The notes below the pieces were generated by a model. It was not told the origin of the DNA. It saw only the letters and a list, made by a program, of their open reading frames with translations, and ran no database searches. Both the position numbers and the translations under genes were made by a program. A stretch of DNA of 64,000 nt, taken from positions 613,501-677,500 of the forward strand of contig NZ_JANPVQ010000001.1 in assembly GCF_026157105.1 (NCBI RefSeq). Direction: 5' to 3'. This document shows positions 56,447 through 64,000 of the stretch, piece by piece (the stretch's first letter is position 1; each line of letters begins with the position of its first letter). The stretch is from Sphingomicrobium marinum (GTDB taxonomy: Bacteria > Pseudomonadota > Alphaproteobacteria > Sphingomonadales > Sphingomonadaceae).

Positions 56447-57562
56447 ATGAGCAAATTTCCGGCATTCGGCTCTTGGGGGCTGTTTAATCAGTCCAAGGGA
56501 CCATGGGGATCGCCAGGCCGCGGGCCTAAGGGCGAGAAGGGCGACAATGATGGCGACAAGGGGCCGAAGGGCCCCTGGAAACCGGGCATTGTCGGTGGCA
56601 ACCAGAACCAGGCGGGCAACGTGTCCTCGCTCGACGATTGGCTGCGTAAGAATCGCAGTCGTTTCGGCGGCGGGGGCGGTAGTGGCGGCGGGCTTTCGGG
56701 CCTGCCCAATCCCGGCTTCCTGTTCTGGGCCGTCGTCGGTCTCGTCCTGATCTTCGTGCTGTCGAGCATGGTGCACCGGATCACGCCGGGTCAGCGCGGC
56801 GTCGTCACCCATTTCGGCAGCTACGAAAAGACGCTTCCCGAAGGCCTGCAATTCACCTTGCCCGCGCCCATCGCCAAGGTGGAAAAGGTCGATATCGCCA
56901 GTATCCGCGAAGTGACCCTCGGCACCGGCAGCGGCGAAGCCTTGATGCTCACCGGGGACGAAAACATCATCGACATCGAATATCAGGTGCGCTGGAATAT
57001 TCGTGATCCCGAACAGTTCCTGTTCCAGCTTGCCGATCCCGAAACCACCATCAGCGAAGTCGCCGAAAGCGCCATGCGCCAGGTGATCGCGCAGTCGAGC
57101 CTGCAGGACGCGATTGGTGACGGGCGTTCCGAAATCGAAGCCGAAGTCCAGCAATTGATGCAGGACACGCTCGACCAGTATCAGTCGGGCGTGCGCATGC
57201 AGGGCGTTGCGATCAAGCAGGCCGATCCGCCGGCCGAAGTGAACGAGGCCTTCAAGGACGTTACCGCCGCGCAGCAGGACGCGCAGTCGGAAATCAACAA
57301 CGCCAACGCCTATGCGCTGCAGATCACCGCGCGCGCGCAAGGTGAGGCCGAGGCCTTCAACCGGGTATACGAGGAATATCGCCTCGCCCCCGAAGTGACA
57401 CGCCGCCGTATGTATTACGAGACGATGGAGCGGGTATTGCAGGACGTCGACAAGACGATCATCGAGGCGCCGGGCGTTCAGCCATACCTGCCGCTTAACG
57501 AACTGCGTCGCAGCCAGCCGGCGCCGTCCGCTTCGTCGACCCCCAACCAGGGAGGGCAGTAA
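56447..57562 (+). CDS. hflK: HflK subunit of the FtsH modulator complex
   Basis: I use the ATG at 56447 (MSKFPAFGSWGLF), giving 371 residues. A Gly/Lys/Pro-rich cytoplasmic N-terminus precedes one transmembrane helix (FLFWAVVGLVLIFVLSSMVH, near residues 87-106). The SPFH/Band 7 domain follows (TPGQRGVVTHFGSYEKTLPE ... QYQSGVRMQGVAIKQADPPA). HflK and HflC form a cage around FtsH in the inner membrane. It overlaps hflC by 1 bp (TAATG). Confidence 0.95.
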   Translation: MSKFPAFGSWGLFNQSKGPWGSPGRGPKGEKGDNDGDKGPKGPWKPGIVGGNQNQAGNVSSLDDWLRKNRSRFGGGGGSGGGLSGLPNPGFLFWAVVGLVLIFVLSSMVHRITPGQRGVVTHFGSYEKTLPEGLQFTLPAPIAKVEKVDIASIREVTLGTGSGEALMLTGDENIIDIEYQVRWNIRDPEQFLFQLADPETTISEVAESAMRQVIAQSSLQDAIGDGRSEIEAEVQQLMQDTLDQYQSGVRMQGVAIKQADPPAEVNEAFKDVTAAQQDAQSEINNANAYALQITARAQGEAEAFNRVYEEYRLAPEVTRRRMYYETMERVLQDVDKTIIEAPGVQPYLPLNELRRSQPAPSASSTPNQGGQ

Positions 57563-58419
57563 TGAAGTCGCTTTTCGTGCGCTATCCGTTCGCTTTCCTG
57601 CTGATCAGCGTGTTCGTGCTGGGCACGCTGCTGTCGTCGCTGACCTATGTCGGAGAGACCGACCAGGCGATCAAGGTGCGGCTCGGCAATCCGGTCGCCA
57701 CGGTCAATCGCTACAATCCCGACGACGTGTTCGGTAACTCGGGCGCGGGTCTCGCCTTTAGGGTCCCGTTCGTCGAAGAATTCGTAAAGATCGACAAGCG
57801 CGTGCGCGATCTCGACATGGAGCGCCAGCAGGTGCTGTCGACCGACCAGCGTCGCCTGCAGGTTGATGCTTTTGCGCGCTACCGCGTCGTCGATCCGCTG
57901 CGCATGTTCATTGCGGCGCAGACCGAAGAACGGGTCGAAGCCGCCTTGCAGCCGATCCTCGGCTCGCAGCTTCGGAACGAGCTCGGCAAGCGGCCCTATG
58001 CGTCGCTGCTGTCGCCCGAACGCGAAGGCGCGATGGAGAATATCCGGGTTGGCCTCAACCGCATTGCGCGCCAATATGGCGTCGAGATCATCGACGTTCG
58101 CATCAAGAAGGCCGAATTGCCCGACGGTGCACCGCTGACCGCCGCGTATGAGCGGATGCGCACCGCGCGCCTGCAGGAAGCGCGTTCGATCCGCGCGCAG
58201 GGCCAGAAGCAGGGCCAGATCATCCGCGCCGAAGCCGATGCGCAGGCGGCGCGCACCTATGCCGAGGCCTATGGCAAGGATGCGGATTTTTACGATTTCT
58301 ACCGCGCCATGCAGTCCTATCGCCAGACCTTCGTCAAGGTCGAGGGCCAGGACAAGGGCCAGACCAATATCGTGATGAGCCCGTCCAACGATTATCTGAG
58401 GGAATTCACCGGCAACTGA
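57562..58419 (+). CDS. hflC: HflC subunit of the FtsH modulator complex
   Basis: This 285-residue protein has an N-terminal membrane helix (YPFAFLLISVFVLGTLLSSL) and an SPFH domain. It contains DQAIKVRLGNPVATVNRYNP, the helical IIDVRIKKAELPDGAPLTAA and MRTARLQEARSIRAQGQKQG. This is the usual HflC length and layout. Its ATG shares the final A of the hflK stop, so the two are translationally coupled. Confidence 0.95.
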   Translation: MKSLFVRYPFAFLLISVFVLGTLLSSLTYVGETDQAIKVRLGNPVATVNRYNPDDVFGNSGAGLAFRVPFVEEFVKIDKRVRDLDMERQQVLSTDQRRLQVDAFARYRVVDPLRMFIAAQTEERVEAALQPILGSQLRNELGKRPYASLLSPEREGAMENIRVGLNRIARQYGVEIIDVRIKKAELPDGAPLTAAYERMRTARLQEARSIRAQGQKQGQIIRAEADAQAARTYAEAYGKDADFYDFYRAMQSYRQTFVKVEGQDKGQTNIVMSPSNDYLREFTGN

Positions 58420-58521
58420 TGAACGACCCACTCGTTTCGACGAACGGCAATCATGTTCAAATAGCGTTCAGCGCAGGAAGATAGCCTTGCGCAGAACTGA
58501 AGTTATAGTGAGGAATTATCG

Positions 58522-60069
58522 ATGCTGAGGAGGTCAACGACCGTGCGCTACGCCTATGGAATTGCAGCCGCATTGCTGCTTGGTGGCGGTGCTTATTCGA
58601 TGACGACCGGCACCACTGCCGTCGTTGCGGGACAGGCGCAGAATTCGCCGCGTGCCTTGCCGCCGGGCGGCGCGCCCGAAAGCTTCGCCGATCTTGCCGA
58701 GCGCCTCAGCCCCGCTGTCGTCAACATCTCGACCACGCAGCGCATCCCGATCCGCCGCCAAGCCGATCCGTTCGAACAATTTTTCCGCCGCTTCGGCCAG
58801 CCCGATCCGCGCGGCCAGCAAAGCGATGAAGAGGATGCACCGACGCGCGAAACCGGTTCGCTCGGCTCGGGCTTCATCATCTCGCCCGATGGCTACATCG
58901 TCACCAACAACCACCTGATCCAGAGCCGCACCGGCGATGGTACGGTGGACGAGGTTATCGTGACGCTGACCGATCGCACCGAATATGAGGCGCGTATCGT
59001 GGGCCGCGACGAATCCTCCGATCTCGCGCTGCTCAAGATCGATGGCGAGAACCTGCCCTACGTAAACTGGGGCGAAAGCAACAATGTCCGCGTCGGTGAC
59101 TGGGTCATCGCGATCGGCAATCCGCTCGGCCTCGACGGCACGGTTACTGCCGGCATCGTCTCGGCGATCCAGCGCGGCCTTGGGACCTTTTCGGGACCCA
59201 ACCGCTACATCCAGACCGATGCGGCGATCAACCAGGGCAACTCGGGCGGCCCGATGTTCGACATGGCGGGTAACGTCGTTGGCGTGAACTCGGCGCTGAT
59301 CTCGCCGACCGGCGCCAGCGTCGGTATTGGCCTTGCCATCCCTGCCGATACGGCGCGTCCGGTCATCGATTCGCTACGCCGCGGTGAACGCGTCCAGCGC
59401 GGCTATCTCGGCGTTCGCCTCCAGCCTATTGATGAAGACATTGCGGCCGGTCTCGGGCTTTCGACCGAAGATGGAGAGATCGTCGGCGCCGTCGTCGAAG
59501 GCCAAGCCGCCGACCAAGCTGGCATCCGGCAAGGCGATGTCATCGTTTCGATCAATGGCCAGTCTGTAAACAGCGACGACACGGTCAGTTACCTGATTGC
59601 GCGTGTCCAGCCGGGCACGACAGTACCTGTCGTCATTTATCGTGACGGACGCCGTCAAACGATCAATGTGCGGGTCGCCGAGCGCCCGAGCGAAGCCGAG
59701 CTTCGATCTGGTGGTAACGAAAGCGAAGACCCCGATGACGTGATGGGCTCCGAGAGCGAAGGTGCCGAAGCAGTCGAACTCGGCATGACGCTCCAACCTT
59801 TGACCGATCGTATCCGCCGTGCCCTGCGGCTCGACAGTAATGTTCGGGGCGTCATCGTCACCTCGGTCGATCCGCGTAGCGATGCCGCCGAAAAGCGCAT
59901 CCAGCGGGGCGATGTCATCGTTTCGGTCAATCGCCAGCGCGTTTCGACACCCGAAGATGTCGAGGCTGCCGTAGCGGCAGCGCGCCAGGCCGGCCGCTCG
60001 AGCGTCCTTATGCTCGTGAAACGCGGCAATAACCCCGAAACCTTTGTCGGCATTTCCATCGCTGAATAG
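58522..60069 (+). CDS. Do/DegP-like periplasmic serine protease
   Basis: This 515-residue protein has a signal/anchor region near its N-terminus and an HtrA protease domain. The catalytic triad is in YIVTNNHLIQSR (His), SSDLALLKIDGE (Asp) and NQGNSGGPMFDM (Ser). Two PDZ domains follow (RGYLGVRLQPIDEDIAAGLG and a second near residues 420-500, including GVIVTSVDPRSDAAEKRIQR). It degrades or refolds damaged envelope proteins. It is downstream of hflKC with a 102-bp gap. The ATG at 58522 has a GAGG-like sequence overlapping the first codons rather than a clear upstream site, so the start is a little uncertain. Confidence 0.94.
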   Translation: MLRRSTTVRYAYGIAAALLLGGGAYSMTTGTTAVVAGQAQNSPRALPPGGAPESFADLAERLSPAVVNISTTQRIPIRRQADPFEQFFRRFGQPDPRGQQSDEEDAPTRETGSLGSGFIISPDGYIVTNNHLIQSRTGDGTVDEVIVTLTDRTEYEARIVGRDESSDLALLKIDGENLPYVNWGESNNVRVGDWVIAIGNPLGLDGTVTAGIVSAIQRGLGTFSGPNRYIQTDAAINQGNSGGPMFDMAGNVVGVNSALISPTGASVGIGLAIPADTARPVIDSLRRGERVQRGYLGVRLQPIDEDIAAGLGLSTEDGEIVGAVVEGQAADQAGIRQGDVIVSINGQSVNSDDTVSYLIARVQPGTTVPVVIYRDGRRQTINVRVAERPSEAELRSGGNESEDPDDVMGSESEGAEAVELGMTLQPLTDRIRRALRLDSNVRGVIVTSVDPRSDAAEKRIQRGDVIVSVNRQRVSTPEDVEAAVAAARQAGRSSVLMLVKRGNNPETFVGISIAE

Positions 60070-60080
60070 CTTGCCATTCA

Positions 60081-60103
60081 GGGCCAGCCATTTAGGCTGG
60101 CCC
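60081..60103. promoter_or_regulatory. Perfect hairpin directly before the HerA-like gene
   Basis: GGGCCAGCC and GGCTGGCCC pair perfectly around the loop ATTTA, ending 2 bp before the ATG at 60106. The hairpin occupies the position where a ribosome binding site should be. It is not followed by a T-run, so it is more likely a translation-controlling or attenuating structure than a classical terminator of the protease gene. Confidence 0.5.
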
Positions 60104-60105
60104 GC

Positions 60106-61617
60106 ATGGACGAGGGCATATTTCTAGGAACGGCTGACGGCGAGGCGCAATATATGCGGCTCGACCAGGCCAATCGCCACGGTCTGATCGCGGGCGCGAC
60201 CGGTACCGGTAAAACTATTTCCCTGCAGGGCATCGCCGAAGGCTTTTCGGAAGCCGGCGTGCCCTGTTTCGTTTCCGACGTCAAAAGCGACCTTGCAGGC
60301 CTGGCGATGGCCGGATCGCCCACGCACAAGCTGCACAAGCCGTTTACCGAGCGGGCGCAGGAAATCGGCTATGATGATTATAGCTACACCGCGTTCCCGG
60401 TGCAGTTCTGGGACCTGTTCGGCAAACAGGGTCATCCGGTGCGCACCACCGTCACCGAAATGGGGCCTCTGCTGCTGTCACGGCTGATGGAGTTGACCGA
60501 CACGCAGGAAGGCGTGCTGACCATTGCCTTCCATGTCGCCGATGCCGAAGGGCTGCTGCTGCTCGACCTTGATGACCTGCAGTCGATGCTCGGCCATATC
60601 GGCGAGCGCCGCAAGGAACTCAGCCTCGAATATGGCAACGTCACGACCGCCAGCGTCGGGGCGATCCAGCGCAAGCTGCTGCAACTGCGCAGCCAGGGCG
60701 GCGACATGTTCTTTGGCGAACCCGCGCTCAAACTCGAAGACTTCATTGCCACCGACGAAGAGGGCAAGGGCGTCATCAACATCCTTGCCGCGGACAAGCT
60801 GATGGCGAGCCCGCGTCTCTACGCCACCTTCCTGCTGTGGCTGCTATCCGAATTGTTTGAGACGCTCCCCGAGGTCGGCGATCCCGACAAGCCCAAACTC
60901 GTTTTCTTCTTCGATGAGGCGCACTTGCTGTTCGACGATGCGCCAAAGGCGCTGATGGACAAGGTCGAACAGGTGGTGCGCCTTATCCGCTCGAAGGGCG
61001 TCGGCGTCTTCTTCATCACGCAGAATCCCATCGACATTCCCGACGATGTGGCGGGGCAACTGGGCAACCGGGTCCAGCACGCGCTGCGCGCCTTCACGCC
61101 GCGCGATCAGAAGGCGGTCAAGGCGGCGGCCGAGACATTCCGCACCAATCCCGACGTCGATGTCGAGACGGTCATCACCCAATTGCGCATCGGCGAAGCG
61201 CTGGTCTCGACGCTCGATCGCAAGGGCGCACCCATCCCGGTCGAACGCGTGCTGATGAAACCGCCGCGTGCGCGTGCGGGACCGCTGACCAAGGCGGAGC
61301 GCGCCGCGGTGATCGCATCAGACGCGGTGGGCTCGCGCTATGACGAATTGGTCGACCGCGTCAGCGCCGAGGAACTGCTCGCCGATCGTGCTGCCAAGGC
61401 GGCCGAAGCGGCGGCCGAGAAGGAACGGCGCGAGGCAGCCGAAAAGGAAGCGGCCAAGAAGGCCAGGACTTCGACCCGGCGCCGATCGTCCGGGCGACGC
61501 CGCCAGTCGAGTGCGGAGAAGATGGCCAGTTCAGCCGCGCGCTCGATCGGGTCGTCCTTCGGGCGGCAGATCGGCAACGCGATCATTCGCGGTATCCTAG
61601 GGAGCCTGAAGCGGTAG
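60106..61617 (+). CDS. HerA-like ATPase (DUF853 family)
   Basis: This 503-residue protein has RHGLIAGATGTGKTISLQGI (Walker A, near residues 22-41) and KLVFFFDEAHLLFDDAPKAL (Walker B, near residues 263-282). FFITQNPIDIPDDVAGQLGN and RVQHALRAFTPRDQKAVKAA are also diagnostic for DUF853. The C-terminal ~80 residues are a charged Ala/Glu/Lys coiled coil followed by a basic Arg/Ser stretch. The family is widespread and of unknown cellular role, possibly DNA translocation. The start fits the family's N-terminus, although a hairpin at 60081-60103 replaces the usual ribosome binding site. Confidence 0.9.
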   Translation: MDEGIFLGTADGEAQYMRLDQANRHGLIAGATGTGKTISLQGIAEGFSEAGVPCFVSDVKSDLAGLAMAGSPTHKLHKPFTERAQEIGYDDYSYTAFPVQFWDLFGKQGHPVRTTVTEMGPLLLSRLMELTDTQEGVLTIAFHVADAEGLLLLDLDDLQSMLGHIGERRKELSLEYGNVTTASVGAIQRKLLQLRSQGGDMFFGEPALKLEDFIATDEEGKGVINILAADKLMASPRLYATFLLWLLSELFETLPEVGDPDKPKLVFFFDEAHLLFDDAPKALMDKVEQVVRLIRSKGVGVFFITQNPIDIPDDVAGQLGNRVQHALRAFTPRDQKAVKAAAETFRTNPDVDVETVITQLRIGEALVSTLDRKGAPIPVERVLMKPPRARAGPLTKAERAAVIASDAVGSRYDELVDRVSAEELLADRAAKAAEAAAEKERREAAEKEAAKKARTSTRRRSSGRRRQSSAEKMASSAARSIGSSFGRQIGNAIIRGILGSLKR

Positions 61618-62010
61618 ATGGCGGACGCGGTTACTATCCAGACGCTGGAACGCGAGTGGCGCGAGGCGCTGCTTGCCAAGGACGAGGCCGCGCTGCGCCG
61701 CCTTATCCATCCGCATTTCAAGCTGGTGGGCATTCGCCCGTCGGGCAGCGTGGCGGTGGATCTCGATGGCTGGATCGAAGCGCTCAAGAAGATGGATATC
61801 GCCAGCCTCGATGTAACCGTCATCGACTGCGAACAGTTCGACACCGTGATGGTGGGCACGATCGATGCGACGTGGCAGGTGCGCTACCTCGGCCAGTTGA
61901 TCGACGAGCGCGTGCTGCTGACCGATGTCTGGGTATGCAATGACGGCCAGTGGCAGGTCATCCGGCGCCATTCGTCGCCCGTGCCCCACGGCGTCGATAT
62001 CGAGCGCTAG
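61618..62010 (+). CDS. NTF2-like (DUF4440) protein
   Basis: This 130-residue protein starts right after the previous stop (TAG then ATG at 61618). LEREWREALLAKDEAALRRL then IHPHFKLVGIRPSGSVAVDL is the helix-plus-cone pattern of SnoaL/DUF4440 NTF2-like domains. The remainder is a curved sheet (TVMVGTIDATWQVRYLGQL, DVWVCNDGQWQVIRRHSS). No catalytic assignment is possible. It is likely co-transcribed with the HerA-like gene. Confidence 0.8.
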   Translation: MADAVTIQTLEREWREALLAKDEAALRRLIHPHFKLVGIRPSGSVAVDLDGWIEALKKMDIASLDVTVIDCEQFDTVMVGTIDATWQVRYLGQLIDERVLLTDVWVCNDGQWQVIRRHSSPVPHGVDIER

Positions 62011-62043
62011 CCGCGGCCGCGATTGCGCGGGGAGGGGCTTGCC

Positions 62044-62490
62044 TCAGCCCCGGCCACGATAGCCCGCGACGCCTTGGTCGGGCAGCCACAATCCTTCAGG
62101 CGGCGCGCCCGTTTGCCAGAATACGTCGATCGGAATGCCGCCACGCGGATACCAATAGCCGCCGATACGCAGCCACTTGGGCTTCATCTCGTCGGCGAGC
62201 CGTTTGCCGATGCCCACCGTGCAATCTTCGTGGAAGGCCCGGTGGTTGCGAAAGCTGCCGAGGAAGAGCTTGAGGCTCTTCGATTCGACGATGGTGTCGC
62301 CCGGCGCATAGTCGATCACGAGATGCGCGAAATCGGGCTGCGCGGTGACCGGGCAGAGCGACGTAAATTCGGGCGCGGTGAAGCGCACCAGGTAAAGCTC
62401 ACCCGCTCGCGGGTTGGCGACATAGTCTAGCGCTGCCTCCTCGGGCGATGCGGGTAGCGGGCTGTCCTGGCCGAGAAATTTGGGTTCCAT
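62044..62490 (-). CDS. queF: NADPH-dependent 7-cyano-7-deazaguanine reductase QueF
   Basis: Started at the ATG at 62490 ([20 protein letters not shown]), the 148-residue protein is the short type of QueF. It has [20 protein letters not shown] with the catalytic cysteine and [19 protein letters not shown] with the active-site Glu/His. It reduces preQ0 to preQ1 in queuosine synthesis. The frame remains open upstream through non-coding DNA, which is ignored. Confidence 0.95.
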   Translation of the reverse strand: MEPKFLGQDSPLPASPEEAALDYVANPRAGELYLVRFTAPEFTSLCPVTAQPDFAHLVIDYAPGDTIVESKSLKLFLGSFRNHRAFHEDCTVGIGKRLADEMKPKWLRIGGYWYPRGGIPIDVFWQTGAPPEGLWLPDQGVAGYRGRG

Positions 62491-62613
62491 GGGCGGCGCT
62501 CTAGCAGCGCGCGCGGTGCAAGCAAATATCCGGTCTTTGCGCGGCCTCCTCTGGCCGCACCGCGCGGAACGTGCGCCCGATCCCACGCATTCTAGGAAGC
62601 AAAGGAGAAAATC

Positions 62614-62841
62614 ATGAGCAATTCTAACAGTTTCCAGACCAACCAGCACGTCAAATGGGATTGGGGCAATGGCACCGCCAAGGGCCAGATCGAAGAACGC
62701 TTCGAACGCGAGGTCACGCGCACGCTGCAGGGCAATGAGGTGACGCGCGACGGCAGCGAAGATAATCCCGCCTACCTGATCAAGCAGGAAGATGGCGACG
62801 AGGTCCTGAAACTCGGGTCGGAGCTTGAGGCGCAAAACTGA
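62614..62841 (+). CDS. DUF2945 (hypervirulence-associated TUDOR-like) protein
   Basis: This 75-residue protein has [20 protein letters not shown] near the N-terminus and [20 protein letters not shown] near the C-terminus, the standard layout of the DUF2945 small beta-barrel. The function is not established. GGAG lies upstream of the ATG. A hairpin at 62865-62895 follows the stop. Confidence 0.85.
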   Translation: MSNSNSFQTNQHVKWDWGNGTAKGQIEERFEREVTRTLQGNEVTRDGSEDNPAYLIKQEDGDEVLKLGSELEAQN

Positions 62842-62864
62842 TAGTCACCCGCATGAACGAACTG

Positions 62865-62895
62865 AGGGGAAGCCCGGTATCGCCGCGCTTCCCCT
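62865..62895 (+). terminator. Likely terminator after the DUF2945 gene
   Basis: AGGGGAAGC and GCTTCCCCT pair perfectly over 9 bp with a 13-base loop, followed by a short TT. It lies 24 bp after the DUF2945 stop and before sseA. Confidence 0.55.
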
Positions 62896-62950
62896 TTGAC
62901 GTTTGCGGGCAGGCGCGCCACGATGGGCAAACCATCAAGGGAAGGCGGCG

Positions 62951-63769
62951 ATGGACGAATTGGTGACCACCAAGTGGCTGGCCGAACATCTGGGCGAACC
63001 CGATCTCAAGATCGTCGATGCAAGCTTTCACCTGCCCACCAGCGAGCGTGATGCGCGCGCCGAATTTCTCGAAGCGCACATTCCGGGCGCCGTCTTTATG
63101 GACATCAAAGAGATCGCCGATCCCGAAAAATTGGCGCCGCACATGTTGCCGCCCGCCTCGCAAGCAGGGCCCATGCTCGGGGCGCTCGGGCTCAAGCGCG
63201 ATGACCGCATCGTCGTCTATGACGCAAGCCCGTTTCACAGCGCGGCGCGCGGCTGGTTCACACTACGCCATTATGGCGCGCAGAACGTCGCCATCCTCGA
63301 CGGCGGGCTGCCCAAATGGCAGCGCGAACGCCGCGCGATCGAAAGCGGGAAGCCCGTGATCGTCCCGACCACGTTCGATGCTGTGGAAGGCGCAAAGGTA
63401 GTCGACAAGCAGGAGGTGATGGCCAGCCGTCTGATCGTCGATGCACGCGGCAGCGAGCGGTTCAAGGGCAGCACCCCCGAACCGCGTGAGGGCATGGCGG
63501 CGGGACACATTCCGGGGGCCAAGAACGTCCCTTATGCATCGCTCTACGAAGAGGATGGCACCTATAAGACGGGTGCCGCGCTGGCACGCGCATTCGAGGA
63601 AGCCGGCGTTGATCCCGAAAAGCCGTTTACGGCTACCTGCGGATCGGGCGTCACCGCGTGCGGGCTGATCTTTGCAGCGCGCCTGCTCGGCAATCGCGAC
63701 ACGCGGCTGTACGATGGCAGCTGGGCGGAATGGGGCGCGGATCCCGCGACACCAAAGGAAAAGAACTAG
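62951..63769 (+). CDS. sseA: 3-mercaptopyruvate sulfurtransferase (tandem rhodanese)
   Basis: Started at the ATG at 62951 (GGAAGG about 7 nt upstream), the 272-residue protein has two rhodanese domains. The first includes HIPGAVFMDIKEIADPE and is inactive. The second includes HIPGAKNVPYASLYEEDGTY and the active-site loop TCGSGVTACG, whose CGSG(V/I)TA is diagnostic for mercaptopyruvate sulfurtransferase. It transfers sulfur from 3-mercaptopyruvate to acceptors such as cyanide or thiols. An upstream in-frame codon at 62903 adds residues without family match. Confidence 0.94.
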   Translation: MDELVTTKWLAEHLGEPDLKIVDASFHLPTSERDARAEFLEAHIPGAVFMDIKEIADPEKLAPHMLPPASQAGPMLGALGLKRDDRIVVYDASPFHSAARGWFTLRHYGAQNVAILDGGLPKWQRERRAIESGKPVIVPTTFDAVEGAKVVDKQEVMASRLIVDARGSERFKGSTPEPREGMAAGHIPGAKNVPYASLYEEDGTYKTGAALARAFEEAGVDPEKPFTATCGSGVTACGLIFAARLLGNRDTRLYDGSWAEWGADPATPKEKN

Positions 63770-63772
63770 GCC

Positions 63773-64000
63773 TTACAGGCTGAGGATGCGGTGCAGGTCG
63801 ACACCGGTGGCGCGCAGGCTGTCGGCCAGCGTAGTGGCGCGCTTGCCGTCGACGCGCGCGGCGAGCGTTATCGCGGCCAGACCGTCGCGGGCCGCGGCTT
63901 CCATCGCCTCTGCATAGGCCAGCTTGTCGGCTACCGATGCGCTCGGCACCTGACCGGGCATATCGCGTACTTCCAGACTGTCCGGGTCGATCGCCTCGAC
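63773..64000 (-). CDS. C-terminal end of an unidentified protein (cut by window edge)
   Basis: The minus-strand frame is open from the right edge to a stop at 63773-63775. It encodes about 75 residues ending ADSLRATGVDLHRILSL, with an Ala-rich helical segment (LAYAEAMEAAARDGLAAIT) before it. The visible part is too short to assign a family. It is convergent with sseA. Confidence 0.6.
   Translation of the reverse strand, partial: VEAIDPDSLEVRDMPGQVPSASVADKLAYAEAMEAAARDGLAAITLAARVDGKRATTLADSLRATGVDLHRILSL

Noticed and set aside
1-64000. CRISPR array
   Set aside because: No set of regularly spaced 20-40 bp repeats was seen; the repeats found are attachment sites, 9-bp pairs and a palindrome family.

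Overview
The window is a chromosomal piece of a GC-rich alphaproteobacterium, most likely a member of the Sphingomonadales. This rests on the gene style: a TonB-dependent receptor with a sphingomonad-like plug, a plant/alphaproteobacterial-type GshA, small alanine-rich exported proteins, a tail-to-tail ubiG/GST pair and a PmbA-Mrp-HflKC-HtrA neighbourhood. I recognise this from the protein sequences and could not run a search. There are no rRNA genes and no CRISPR array.

Layout. (1) 1-6489: housekeeping genes: 5' end of aspartate kinase, ubiG, a glutathione S-transferase, three exported proteins (two with a DUF2059-type domain), uppP, a complex-I-associated NAD(P)-binding protein and a PilZ protein. 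(2) 6490-29008: tRNA-Leu(CAG) followed by a genomic island of about 22.4 kb. An 18-bp copy of the tRNA 3' end (6559-6576) recurs at 28991-29008, and both ends carry a matching pair of TGGGGTAGA repeats. (3) 29029-43956: flavin reductase, polysaccharide-export lipoprotein, gamma-carbonic anhydrase-like protein, pirin, a DNA glycosylase, rlmB, and the complete phosphate regulon phoR / pstS-pstC-pstA-pstB-phoU-phoB with a three-unit Pho box before pstS. (4) 43957-64000: a LuxR-type regulator with a membrane tail, tRNA-Tyr and tRNA-Gly, a prolyl aminopeptidase, a TonB receptor, gshA, rsmE, a phospholipase D-like protein, ubiA, pmbA, mrp, hflK-hflC, a Do-like protease, a HerA-like ATPase, queF and sseA.

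The island has two parts. The left part (about 7.1-16.2 kb) is visibly more A/T-rich. It holds a 1272-residue protein with a C-terminal PD-(D/E)XK-like nuclease motif, a possibly frameshifted hypothetical gene, a P4-type tyrosine integrase, an AlpA-like HTH protein, a putative replication initiator and an orphan protein resembling the C-terminal domain of RarA/MgsA. The right part (16.2-28.8 kb) is a dense defence cluster. One arm, on the + strand, is C5-cytosine methyltransferase, HNH endonuclease and Vsr endonuclease, preceded by a divergent controller-like HTH gene. The other arm, on the - strand and converging on the first, is an HNH gene split by a -1 frameshift, a TerB-SF1 helicase fusion, a DrmA-type helicase, a DrmB-type DUF1998 protein and a NERD-SF1 helicase fusion.

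This right part is the best candidate for an unusual system. It has the DrmA/DrmB core of DISARM next to a C5 methyltransferase. It lacks the phospholipase D gene drmC, and instead has two nuclease- or TerB-linked SF1 helicases, two HNH proteins and Vsr. My reading, which is inference, is that the methyltransferase marks self DNA, Vsr repairs the T:G mismatches that 5-methylcytosine deamination creates, and the helicase/nuclease set attacks unmodified DNA.
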